Shown here piece after piece: positions 18,068-26,206 of a stretch of 64,000 bases of DNA. The DNA is from Micromonospora lutea (GTDB lineage: Bacteria; Actinomycetota; Actinomycetes; Mycobacteriales; Micromonosporaceae), in the NCBI RefSeq assembly GCF_016863535.1, contig NZ_BOPB01000009.1, positions 248,001 to 312,000 on the forward strand. The letters are read 5' to 3'. The translations under genes and the position numbers were made by a program. Within the stretch, counting starts at the first letter, position 1, and each line of letters starts with the position of its first letter. The notes beneath the pieces are model-generated. The model did no database searches. It was not told the origin of the DNA and saw nothing but the letters and a program-made list of their open reading frames with translations.

Positions 18068-18682
18068 ATGGTGGGCAGGATAGCGCGTCTGGCGCGTTCC
18101 TGGGCAGCGGTGTTCGGCGTGGCGCTCGGCGTGTCGCTGCTGATGCCGGCGGCACCGGCCGCCGCGCACAACCAGTTGACCGGCAGTACGCCGCGTGACG
18201 GCGCCCGCGTGGCCGAGGCACCGGAACGCGTGGAGCTGCGCTTTCTGGCTCGGGTCGACGAGGACAAGGCGGAGATCACGATCACCGGGCCGGACAATGT
18301 CGACGCGACCGGCGGGCAGCCGCGCTTCGACGGCAAGCGGGTCAGCGTGCCGTTCACACCCGGGGCGGCCGGGCTGTACACCGTCGGCTACCGGGTGGTG
18401 TCCGCCGACGGGCACCCGATCTCCGGCGAGGTGCGGTTCACCCTGACCACCGGCACCCCAGCCGACCCGAGCCCGGAACCCACCGTCGCCGCCGATCCGA
18501 CGACCCCCGGCGCGGTCGAGACGACCCCGGCGCCGACCACGCCCGAAGCCGTCACCCCGGCGCCCAGCTCGAACGAGTCCTCCGGCGGCGGTTGGTGGTG
18601 GGCGGCCGTCGTGGCGGTGGTGCTGCTGGCGGTCCTGGTCGTGGCCCGGCTGATCCGCCGCCGCGCGTCGCGCCGCAGCTGA
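18068..18682 (+). CDS. CopC-domain copper-binding membrane-anchored protein
   Basis: GGAGG lies at 18058-18062, which suits the ATG at 18068 (MVGRIARL) or the one codon earlier. After a signal peptide ending PAAPAAA the mature protein would begin with His (HNQLTGSTP), the Cu-binding N-terminal residue of CopC. The CopC beta-sandwich covers about residues 35-125, with DGHPISGEVRF typical of the family. A Thr/Pro-rich linker and one C-terminal helix anchor it. No CopD domain or gene is nearby, so it may bind or buffer copper at the surface rather than import it. Confidence 0.85.
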   Translation: MVGRIARLARSWAAVFGVALGVSLLMPAAPAAAHNQLTGSTPRDGARVAEAPERVELRFLARVDEDKAEITITGPDNVDATGGQPRFDGKRVSVPFTPGAAGLYTVGYRVVSADGHPISGEVRFTLTTGTPADPSPEPTVAADPTTPGAVETTPAPTTPEAVTPAPSSNESSGGGWWWAAVVAVVLLAVLVVARLIRRRASRRS

Positions 18683-18769
18683 GCGCGTCCGGCCGCGCTG
18701 CCGACGTAGCTGAGCGCGTCCGGCCGCGTCGCGCCGTCGCTGAGCGCATCCGGCTGCGCCGCCGACGCC
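18678..18769. repeat. Three tandem copies of a 30-31 bp unit at the end of the CopC gene
   Basis: Units start at 18678, 18709 and 18739, each opening GCTGAGCGCGTCCGGCCGCG; the third has two changes. The first copy contains the gene's own stop codon (GC-TGA), so the copies look like duplications of the gene end. Confidence 0.85.
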
Positions 18770-18806
18770 GCGATCGGACGGCCGGGCGCGGCCACCGTCC
18801 ACGGCC

Positions 18807-18840
18807 CGCGCCGGCTCCGGTCGTGACCGGAGCCGGCGCG
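18807..18840. terminator. Strong bidirectional hairpin terminator
   Basis: Perfect 15-bp stem (18807-18821 with 18826-18840) and a 4-base loop, between the convergent CopC and gltX genes and 6 bases from the gltX stop. Confidence 0.88.
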
Positions 18841-18846
18841 GGAGGG

Positions 18847-20256
18847 TCACACCAGACGCACCCGCGCCGCACGCATCCGGGCCAGGGCGCGCTCCCGCCC
18901 GAGCACCTCCAACGACTCGAACAACGGCAAGCCGACGGTACGCCCGGTGACCGCGACGCGTACCGGTGCCTGCGCCTTACCGAGCTTGAGGCCGCGCTCC
19001 GCGCCGACCGCCTCCAGGGTGGCCTTGAGCGTTTCCGCGTCCCACGAGTCGACCGCTTCGAAGGCGGCGACGGCGGCGTCGAGCAGCTCCGCCGACCCCT
19101 CCTTCATCGCCTTGTTCCAGGCGGCCTCGTCGATCAGCGGGGAGTCCACGAAAAGAAAGTCGACGTTCGGCACGATCTCGCTGAGCACCGCGATCCGGGT
19201 CTGCGCCAACGGGGCCACCGCGGCGAACACGGCCGGGTCGAACTCCGCCGGCTGCCAGGGCGGCGGCGCGATGGTGCCGGTGCCGGTCAGCCAGGGCTGA
19301 CACGCCTCGACGAACTCGGCCACGGGCAGCGCCCGGATGTACTCGCCATTGAACGCGCGCAGCTTCTTCTCGTCGAAGAACGCCGGTGAGGGGTTGACCT
19401 CCGTCAGCCGGAACTCCTCCTCGATGACCGACCAGGGCACGATCTCCCGGTCACCGGAGGGCGCCCAACCGAGCAGCATCAGGTAGTTGCGCATCGCCTC
19501 GGCGAGGTACCCCTCGTCCCGGTACGCCTCCAGGGCGACCTTGTCGCGGCGCTTGGAGAGCTTCTGCCGCTTCTCGTTGACCACCACCGGCACGTGCGCC
19601 CAGATCGGCGGCTTCACCCCGAGCGCGTCCCAGAGCAGCTGCTGCTTCGGTGTGTTGGGCAGGTGTTCCTCGGCCCGGATCACGTGGGTGATCCCCATCG
19701 TCATGTCGTCCACGACGTTGGCCAACAGGAAGACCGGTGAACCGTCACCCCGGGCGATGACGAAGTCCTCGATGAGCTTGTTCTCGAAGGTCGGCTCGCC
19801 CCGGATCAGGTCGGTCACCACCGTGGTGCCCTCGTCCGGGGTGCGGAAGCGCAGCGCGCGACCCTCGCCCGGCGGTAGTCCCCGGTCCCGGCAGAAGCCG
19901 TCGTAACCGGTGTACTGGTTGCCGGTGCGAGCCTGCACCGCTTCGCGGGTGCAGTCGCAGTAGTACGCCCGGCCCGCCTCGTACAGCCGCCGCGCCGCAT
20001 CCCGGTGCTCACCGGCGTACGAGGACTGGAAGTAGGGGCCTTCGTAGCTGCCCCGCTCGATGCCGATCCAGTCCAGCGCCGACAGGATGCCCTCGGTCCA
20101 CTCCGGCTTGTTGCGGGCCGCGTCGGTGTCCTCGATGCGCAGCACGAACACACCGCCCTGCTGCCTGGCGTAGATCCAGTTCTGCAGGGCCGAGCGGGCA
20201 CCACCGACGTGGAACATACCGGTCGGGGAAGGGGCGAAGCGCACACGTACCGTCAC
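18847..20256 (-). CDS. gltX: Glutamyl-tRNA synthetase
   Basis: The protein of about 469 residues has the class I signature [13 protein letters not shown] (HIGH motif) and KLSKRRD (KMSKS motif). CDC near residue 110 and a later Cys may bind zinc. It charges tRNA-Glu and, in actinobacteria, also tRNA-Gln for later amidation. I chose GTG at 20256 (V-T-V-R-V-R-F); GTG at 20262 is equally possible as the ribosome site is weak. It is followed by a strong hairpin. Confidence 0.95.
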   Translation of the reverse strand: MTVRVRFAPSPTGMFHVGGARSALQNWIYARQQGGVFVLRIEDTDAARNKPEWTEGILSALDWIGIERGSYEGPYFQSSYAGEHRDAARRLYEAGRAYYCDCTREAVQARTGNQYTGYDGFCRDRGLPPGEGRALRFRTPDEGTTVVTDLIRGEPTFENKLIEDFVIARGDGSPVFLLANVVDDMTMGITHVIRAEEHLPNTPKQQLLWDALGVKPPIWAHVPVVVNEKRQKLSKRRDKVALEAYRDEGYLAEAMRNYLMLLGWAPSGDREIVPWSVIEEEFRLTEVNPSPAFFDEKKLRAFNGEYIRALPVAEFVEACQPWLTGTGTIAPPPWQPAEFDPAVFAAVAPLAQTRIAVLSEIVPNVDFLFVDSPLIDEAAWNKAMKEGSAELLDAAVAAFEAVDSWDAETLKATLEAVGAERGLKLGKAQAPVRVAVTGRTVGLPLFESLEVLGRERALARMRAARVRLV

Positions 20257-20286
20257 AGCCACCAGCCTACGACCGCCCACCTGCTG

Positions 20287-20340
20287 GTAAGGAAGGGCCC
20301 CTTCCTATCGCCTGGGGTTGTACAGGGGGCCCTTCCTAAC
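20287..20340. repeat. Palindromic intergenic element (AAGGAAGGGCCCC type)
   Basis: Arms 20287-20301 and 20326-20340 pair at 14 of 15 positions, and the first arm with its next bases is itself nearly palindromic (GGAAGGGCCCCTTCC). It lies between gltX and the MFS gene. Elements with this core are common between genes in Micromonospora; here it can also end transcription of the upstream genes. Confidence 0.75.
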
Positions 20341-20351
20341 ACAACGGTCTG

Positions 20352-21623
20352 TCAGGGGACGGAGCGGATCTTCAGTACCAGGACGCTGCCAAGTACGGTC
20401 ACCGCCGCGGTGGCCGCGTACAACGCGGGGTAACCGCCGAGGTACACCACGATCGGTGCGGAGATGGCCGGCCCGAGCACCTGCGGGGCGGAGTTGGCAA
20501 TGTTGATCACGCCCAGGTCCTTGGCCCGGTCGGTGGCCTTGGGCAGCACCTGGGTGATCAGGGCGGCGTCCACCGACAGGTACACCCCGTAACCGGCACC
20601 GAGCAGCAGCGCGGCGAGCATCGCCACCGGCCAGATGGGCGCCACGGCCAGCAGCAGCGCCGCCAGCGCGATCACCATCCCGGACGTGATCACGTAGATC
20701 TTCCGTCTGCCGGACCGGTCCGACAGCCGACCGGCGACCACCGTGGTGGCCATCAGCCCGGCGGTGTAGAGCAGGATCAGCACCAGCAGGCCACCCTCGG
20801 GGTCGGCCACCTGGACCTCGTCGGTGAGGAAGTAGAGCAGGTAGAGGGTGCCCAGGGCGTTACCGAGCTGGACCAGGAACCGGGTGATCCAGGCCCAGCC
20901 GAAGTCGGGATGCTGCCGCGGCGACACCCACATCGAACGGAGCAGACCCCGTAGGGCCGGCCGGTGGGCACGGGGCAGCGGGTCGTCCTTCGTCCGCAGG
21001 GCGAACGGTACCGCCAGCAGCAGGACGGCTCCGGCGATCGCCAGGTAACCGGCGGTGACGCCGGTGAACACGGCGGTGACCAGGACCACGCCGAGCACCA
21101 ACCCCAACGCCTGCGGGATACCGACCCAGCCGGAGACGCCGCCACGCTGGACGACCGGCACCCGGTCCGGTACGGCGGCGGTCAGGCTGGCCAGCATCGC
21201 GTTGAGGCAGACCTGCGCGGTCACCCAGCCGACCGTCACCCCGAGCACGGTCTGTGCCTGGGCGAGTAGCACCAGGGCCATCGCGGCGAGCACCGCGCCA
21301 CCGAGGGTCCAGATGTGCCGCCGGCCGAACTCCCGGCGGCCGATCCGCAGGCAGGTCCGGTCGGACAGCGCCCCGGCCAGCGGGTTGGCGATCACCGCGG
21401 CCAGGGCGCCGAACCCGGTGACCACCGCCAGCATGGCTTCCTTGTCGGCCGGTGCGATCTCCCCGAGCTGCTGGGGGAGGAGGACCTGGATCGGGGTGAA
21501 GAAGGCCATCCAGACGCCGAGATTGGCGGCGAACAGCAGCGCGATCCACTCCCGGCGCACCGGTACGGTCGGCTCGGCGAGCGCGGCCGGCAGCGAGGCC
21601 GGGGCGGGGTCGACGGTGGTCAC
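20352..21623 (-). CDS. MFS transporter, likely sugar or glycoside uptake
   Basis: The start is the GTG at 21623, overlapping the stop of the GH1 gene (GTGA), giving 423 residues. There are about 12 membrane helices, and the loop SDRTCLRIGRREFGRR matches the MFS helix 2-3 motif of the glycoside-pentoside-hexuronide/sucrose type. Coupling to a beta-glucosidase suggests import of glucosides or cellobiose for hydrolysis. The substrate is inferred from context only. Confidence 0.85.
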   Translation of the reverse strand: MTTVDPAPASLPAALAEPTVPVRREWIALLFAANLGVWMAFFTPIQVLLPQQLGEIAPADKEAMLAVVTGFGALAAVIANPLAGALSDRTCLRIGRREFGRRHIWTLGGAVLAAMALVLLAQAQTVLGVTVGWVTAQVCLNAMLASLTAAVPDRVPVVQRGGVSGWVGIPQALGLVLGVVLVTAVFTGVTAGYLAIAGAVLLLAVPFALRTKDDPLPRAHRPALRGLLRSMWVSPRQHPDFGWAWITRFLVQLGNALGTLYLLYFLTDEVQVADPEGGLLVLILLYTAGLMATTVVAGRLSDRSGRRKIYVITSGMVIALAALLLAVAPIWPVAMLAALLLGAGYGVYLSVDAALITQVLPKATDRAKDLGVINIANSAPQVLGPAISAPIVVYLGGYPALYAATAAVTVLGSVLVLKIRSVP

Positions 21624-22969
21624 CGAGGTTGTTCCCGCCGGGCGGTCGCGATCACCTCGCGTAGCCAGGCGTACGACGACTTGGGGGTGCGCTGGCCGGT
21701 GTCGAAGTCGACGTGCACCAGGCCGAAGCGTTTGGTGAATCCCTCGGCCCACTCCCAGTTGTCCAGCAACGACCAGACGAAGTACCCGGTCACGTCCACC
21801 CCGTCGTCGATCGCGGCGCGTACCGCCCGCAGGTGGCCGTCCAGATAGCTGATCCGATCCGGGTCGAGCACCCGTCCGTCGGCGTCGGGCGCGTCGTCGT
21901 AGGCGCAGCCGCTCTCGGTGATCTGGATCGGCGGCAGTCGCGTGCCGTACCGGTCGTGCAGCCAACCGAGCAGCTCACGCAGCCCGTCCGGGGCTACCGG
22001 CCAGTCGAATGCGGTACGCGGGTAGCCGGTGAGCGGCACCAGCTCGAAGGGGAGTGGTGAGTCCTCCTCGGCGGCGCGTACCGCCGTGGGGTTGTAGTAG
22101 TTGACGCCGAGCACGTCGATCGGCGCGGCGATCACGTCCAGGTCGCCGTCGCGCACCGCCGTGGTGTCGAAGCCCAGCTCCGGCGGATACCCGCGACCGA
22201 GCAGCGGGTCGGTGAAGAGCCGGTTGTGCAGCGCCTCGTAGGTCGCCGCAGCGGTGGCGTCGGCCGCGCTGCCACCGACGACGCGCACCGGGGAGTAGTT
22301 GTTGGCGATGGCCACCGGGCCGGTGCTGCGGGCGCGCAGCGCGGCGACCGCGAGGCCGTGGCCGAGCAACTGGTGGTGGGCGACCGGGAAGGCGTCGAAG
22401 AGCAGCATCCGGCCGGGGGCGTGGACGCCGGTGGCGTGTCCGAGGCTCATGTGGATGAACGGCTCGTTGAGGGTGATCCAGAGGCGGACCCGGTCGCCGA
22501 GGCGGGCGGCGACCAGGTCGGCGTACTCGGCGAAGCGGTGCGCGGTGTCCCGGTTCAGCCAGCCGCCGGCGTCCTCCAGCGGCTGGGGCAGGTCCCAGTG
22601 GAAGAGGGTGGCGACCGGGTCGATGCCGTGCGTGAGCAGTTCGTCGACCAGCCGTTCGTAGAAGTCCAGCCCGGCGGGGTTGGGCCGGCCGGTGCCGCTG
22701 GGCAGCACCCGAGGCCAGGCGATCGAGAAGCGGTACGCGTCGACGCCCAGCCCGGCCATCAGGGCGACGTCCTCGGCGTACCGGTGGTAGTGGTCGCAGG
22801 CCACGTCGCCGCTGCTGCCGTCGCTGATCCGGCCGGGAGTGTGGGCAAAGGTGTCCCAGATGGACGGTCCGCGTCCGTCGGTGTCGGCGGCGCCCTCGAT
22901 CTGGTACGCGGAGGTGGAGACGCCCCAGCGGAAGCCGGTGGGGAACTCGGGCAGCGGAGCGTTCGACAT
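21620..22969 (-). CDS. GH1 family beta-glucosidase
   Basis: The ATG at 22969 (MSNAPLPEFPTGFRWGV) has GGGAGG 4 bases upstream; the frame extends far upstream but without family similarity. The 449 residues have the acid/base motif TLNEPF and the nucleophile motif ITESG of GH1, with WGVSTSAYQIEGA at the N-terminus. No signal peptide is present, so it acts in the cytoplasm on imported beta-glucosides. It is coupled to the MFS gene. No LacI-type regulator lies beside it. Confidence 0.94.
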   Translation of the reverse strand: MSNAPLPEFPTGFRWGVSTSAYQIEGAADTDGRGPSIWDTFAHTPGRISDGSSGDVACDHYHRYAEDVALMAGLGVDAYRFSIAWPRVLPSGTGRPNPAGLDFYERLVDELLTHGIDPVATLFHWDLPQPLEDAGGWLNRDTAHRFAEYADLVAARLGDRVRLWITLNEPFIHMSLGHATGVHAPGRMLLFDAFPVAHHQLLGHGLAVAALRARSTGPVAIANNYSPVRVVGGSAADATAAATYEALHNRLFTDPLLGRGYPPELGFDTTAVRDGDLDVIAAPIDVLGVNYYNPTAVRAAEEDSPLPFELVPLTGYPRTAFDWPVAPDGLRELLGWLHDRYGTRLPPIQITESGCAYDDAPDADGRVLDPDRISYLDGHLRAVRAAIDDGVDVTGYFVWSLLDNWEWAEGFTKRFGLVHVDFDTGQRTPKSSYAWLREVIATARREQPR

Positions 22970-23017
22970 GCGCCCTCCCGGAAACGCGAGACGTGCTCGG
23001 AACTTTAGGGGGCGGCG

Positions 23018-23044
23018 CGTCCGGACGCCATAGGCATCCGGACG
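23018..23044. promoter_or_regulatory. Candidate operator before the glucosidase gene
   Basis: CGTCCGGA and TCCGGACG form an 8-bp inverted repeat with an 11-base gap, about 50 bases upstream of the GH1 start and within the divergent region. It does not match the known CebR/LacI box, and its regulator is unknown. Confidence 0.35.
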
Positions 23045-23155
23045 ACGAAGAGCAATACCTTTCGGCGTGTCTTTTACGAACCCGTCCGCATACGTCCGTT
23101 TTTGCGCATAGAGTGCCGAATATCGTGGGATGTCCTCACTGGAGGAAAGACGGAA

Positions 23156-23602
23156 ATGATCCTCGTGGAACGCAGCGCGCACGTGGCGGCGCCGGTGAAA
23201 GCGGTCTGGGACGTGGTGCAGCGGGCCGAGCAGTTGCCGGCCTGGCTGGCCGGGGTCCGCGCGGCCGAGGTCCTCTCGGGGGAGGGCTTCGGTCGGCGGC
23301 AGTTGGTCCAGGCTGGACGCGGCGCCGCGCATGAGGCCGAGGTGATCGCCTATCAGGAGCCGACCCTGATCGGCTGGCGTGAACGCGCCAAGGGCGCCGG
23401 TGCCCGAGCGGAGGCGCGCACCGAGATATACGTCCAGCTCACGCCCGACGAACAGGAGGACGGGACGGTCGTGCGGCTCATCGTCGTACGCTGGCCGGCC
23501 GGCCCGGTCAAGGCCGCCCTGCTCCGGCTCGGCCTGCGTCGGGTCGGCGCCGACCTGGAGGACTCGCTGGCCCGGCTGACCGATCTGGCCGCCGTCGGCT
23601 GA
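23156..23602 (+). CDS. SRPBCC (START-like) family protein
   Basis: The ATG at 23156 (MILVERSAHV) has GGAGGAAA about 8 bases upstream; it gives 148 residues. The pattern, with VERSAHVAAPVKAVWDVV at the start, alternating beta strands and a long C-terminal helix, is that of polyketide-cyclase/START-like ligand-binding proteins. It probably binds a hydrophobic molecule; no partner enzyme is nearby. Confidence 0.78.
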   Translation: MILVERSAHVAAPVKAVWDVVQRAEQLPAWLAGVRAAEVLSGEGFGRRQLVQAGRGAAHEAEVIAYQEPTLIGWRERAKGAGARAEARTEIYVQLTPDEQEDGTVVRLIVVRWPAGPVKAALLRLGLRRVGADLEDSLARLTDLAAVG

Positions 23603-23630
23603 CGGGCCGCGTCCCGGCGTCACCCGCGAA

Positions 23631-23675
23631 GGTGGCGGCCCCGGTGTCCCCTCCAGGGATGCCCGGGCCGCCACC
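23631..23675. terminator. Hairpin between convergent genes
   Basis: An 11-bp perfect inverted repeat (23631-23641 with 23665-23675) stands between the SRPBCC gene and the gene ending at 23697. Confidence 0.65.
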
Positions 23676-23696
23676 GCTCGTCGGAGCCCTGGCGCG

Positions 23697-24629
23697 TCAC
23701 ACGATCACGGTGAACGCGGCGACGCGCACCTCGTCGAGGTGCCGGAACTCGAAGAACAACCGGTAGGTGCCGGCGGACGGCACGGTGACGCCGAACGCCA
23801 CCACCGAGCTGGGCTGGCTGGCCGCGGCCGGATGCACGTGCAGGTACGCCAGGTCGCCCTGGCGCAGCGCCACCAGGTGCCCGTACGCGCCCAGGTGCCG
23901 TTGCAGGTCGTTCACCGGCTGCCCGTCGTGGCCCAGCCAGACGAGCACCTGGTTGGACTCACCCGCGCGCAGCCCACCGTCGAGGGTGACCGTGTAGCCG
24001 TCCACCAGGATCGTCTCCTCGGGTGGGGCCAGCGGGCCAGCGGCGTACCGGCCAGGGACCGGCACGTCGACCCCGAGTGTGACGCCGGCCGGTGCGCCCT
24101 GCGGCCAGAAGTCCGCGATGGCTCGTAGTGGGCCGGGCGTGGCCGGGGTGACCGTGACCCGCCAGGTGCCGTCGGCCGACATCTCCGGATGCACGTGCTG
24201 GTAACCGGAGAGGTCCCGGCCGACCAGGATCAGGTGCATTCGGCGCTCGTGGTTCTCCTGGAAAGCGGTGAGCGCGGCACCGGTCGGGTCGGTGATCCGG
24301 AAGGCCAGTTCGCCAGGCCGGCCGGCGGCCAGGTCCGGGGTGTCCAGGGCCAGCGTCCAGCCGTCGCGGGACACCTCCAGGCCGCCGGGACCGTGACCGA
24401 CGTGCGCGCCGGAGGCCATCGGTCGAGGCGGAGCGGACACCGGGCCACCACCGGCGCGCCCGGCGAAGAACCCGACGGTCAGGGTCAGGCCGAGCACCAG
24501 CGCGGCGGCGGCGTAGCGCCACACCGTGCCGCCCGCCGACGGTGCCGGGTCGGGGCGGGGGCGCCCCGGCTGGGACGCCCCCTCGATCTGGTCGACGGCC
24601 GTTCCCGGCCGATGATCGGTGGCGGTCAT
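23697..24629 (-). CDS. Membrane-anchored extracytoplasmic protein with HVHP motifs
   Basis: The 310 residues start with a Pro/Arg-rich cytoplasmic tail, then one membrane helix (about 38-56), then an external region of two beta-rich domains. Each has a His cluster: YQHVHPEMS near residue 145 and YLHVHPAA near residue 280, with VGHGPGG close to the membrane. The pattern suggests metal binding, perhaps copper, but no enzyme family is recognised. Its ATG overlaps the stop of the LVIVD-type gene (ATGA), so the two exported proteins are made together. Confidence 0.72.
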   Translation of the reverse strand: MTATDHRPGTAVDQIEGASQPGRPRPDPAPSAGGTVWRYAAAALVLGLTLTVGFFAGRAGGGPVSAPPRPMASGAHVGHGPGGLEVSRDGWTLALDTPDLAAGRPGELAFRITDPTGAALTAFQENHERRMHLILVGRDLSGYQHVHPEMSADGTWRVTVTPATPGPLRAIADFWPQGAPAGVTLGVDVPVPGRYAAGPLAPPEETILVDGYTVTLDGGLRAGESNQVLVWLGHDGQPVNDLQRHLGAYGHLVALRQGDLAYLHVHPAAASQPSSVVAFGVTVPSAGTYRLFFEFRHLDEVRVAAFTVIV

Positions 24630-25915
24630 GACAAGCGGGGCTGGAGTACGAACAGCCCCTGCTCGATGCCGCTGACCACCACGATGCCGCTCGGGTAGTA
24701 CGGGTAGGTGCTCCAGGCCCCGTTCATCGAGGCGCTGTTGCTCGACGGGTAGATGTCGAAGAACCCGGCCTCGGTGGCCTGACCGTTGGCCACGTTACGC
24801 AGATCAAGGATGCGCAACCCGGCCCGGTAGTTGGCCTGGTAGCTGTAGTTGCCCTTGACGTACTGGTTGTGATCGGTGGCCTGAACCCCGGAGGGGGCGC
24901 TGTAGGTGCCGATGTGCCGAGGCGCGTCCAGGTCGGCCAGATCCCAGATGTAGGTCTGCGTCCGTACCCCGCGTCGGCTCTCGTCCAACTCGTCGTCGAG
25001 CAGGAAGTACCGCTGGTTCTCGGTGAACCAGCCCTGGTGGGTGTAGGCCCGCCCGGTGTAGCCGATGCGGGACAGTTGCCGAGGCGCCGACTTGGTGGTC
25101 ACGTCGACCACGGTCACCGTGTCCTCGTTGGAGCTGACGCAGATCTCCCGCCCGGTGTAGGCGGTGTCCGGGCCCCGGTAGACCACGCACTGGGTGTCGT
25201 GGGTGTAGCCGTCGTTGCTGACGCAGCCGGCGTACACCGGGGACTTCGGGGTGCGGATGTCGACCATGTGCAGGCCGCCGCTGCAGGTGTTCGTGCCGAC
25301 CGCGTACGCGTACCCGGTTTGCTCGTTGATGGCGATGTTGTGGGAGTTGCCGAACTGGCTGTAGTGCGCGTTGGCCGTCCAGGTCTGTGCTGCGGTGACG
25401 TTGCGCAGCCGGGTCAGGTCGAACACCTGCATGCCGTGCCCGGACACGTCCGCCACCACGTACGCGTGGTCCCGGTAGACCTTGATGTCGCGCCAGATCG
25501 CGGTGCGGTTCTGGTACGCGGGCAGGTTGCCCAGGTAGACCGGGGCGGTCGGGTTGGACACGTCCACGAAGGAGGTGCCGTTGCGGCGTCCGACCAGCGC
25601 GTACTCCTTGCCGGTCTGGGCGTCGGTCCAACCCCAGATGTCGTTGGCCTGGCTGCCGCCGATGCTGGACAGCGGCAGGAACGACAGCAGGTCCACGTTT
25701 CGGCAGGGGTAGCCTGCCGCCTGACCGTTGGTGCAGGCCGCGGCGGCGGCCGCGACGAGCTGCTGGCTGGGTTCGCGTTGGGCCATGAACTCCTGCGCCG
25801 ACGCGCGCCCGGCCGGGGTGGCCGGGTCGTGCGCCACCGAGGGCGAGCCCGCCGGGACCATCGACACCACCAGGGCGCCGACGGCCAGGGCGAGACCAAT
25901 CCGGACGATTCGCAT
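24626..25915 (-). CDS. Secreted LVIVD-repeat / choice-of-anchor B family protein
   Basis: The ATG at 25915 (MRIVRIGLALAV) has GGGAGGGAG upstream and starts a clear signal peptide, giving 429 residues. Blades such as SFVDVSNPTAPVYLGNLPA and the NDIWGWTD block are typical of the LVIVD/choice-of-anchor B family, a beta-propeller exported protein of unknown role. Four Cys residues could form disulfides outside the cell. It is translationally coupled to the HVHP protein downstream. Confidence 0.82.
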   Translation of the reverse strand: MRIVRIGLALAVGALVVSMVPAGSPSVAHDPATPAGRASAQEFMAQREPSQQLVAAAAAACTNGQAAGYPCRNVDLLSFLPLSSIGGSQANDIWGWTDAQTGKEYALVGRRNGTSFVDVSNPTAPVYLGNLPAYQNRTAIWRDIKVYRDHAYVVADVSGHGMQVFDLTRLRNVTAAQTWTANAHYSQFGNSHNIAINEQTGYAYAVGTNTCSGGLHMVDIRTPKSPVYAGCVSNDGYTHDTQCVVYRGPDTAYTGREICVSSNEDTVTVVDVTTKSAPRQLSRIGYTGRAYTHQGWFTENQRYFLLDDELDESRRGVRTQTYIWDLADLDAPRHIGTYSAPSGVQATDHNQYVKGNYSYQANYRAGLRILDLRNVANGQATEAGFFDIYPSSNSASMNGAWSTYPYYPSGIVVVSGIEQGLFVLQPRLS

Positions 25916-26144
25916 GTGCGCTCCCTCCCGTCGCGCGCCGATGCGGCGGTGACGTCCCGGCTGGCGGTGGACGGGCGCGACGGGGGTGGGTCCACCGGCC
26001 AACCTGGTGTCCCGGGGTCGAGCTGAAACACCTATCGGCAATTGTGGATGTGTCGTGTTACACGAAAAAGGCATCCATCGATACCGGAAGGGTCATATCT
26101 GCGGCCTGGCGACGGCGCACGGCCGGGAAACAGAGACCGTACGC

Positions 26145-26186
26145 GAAAGGGCCCGGCCGCGGTGTCACACCGCGCCGGGCCCCTTC
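26145..26186 (-). terminator. Terminator of aceE
   Basis: Long hairpin of about 18 bp with a short loop near 26165-26167, arms opening GAAAGGGCCCGGC and closing GCCGGGCCCCTTC. It lies about 20 bases after the aceE stop. Confidence 0.85.
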
Positions 26187-26206
26187 GACCGGGGTTGCCC
26201 CCAGGG

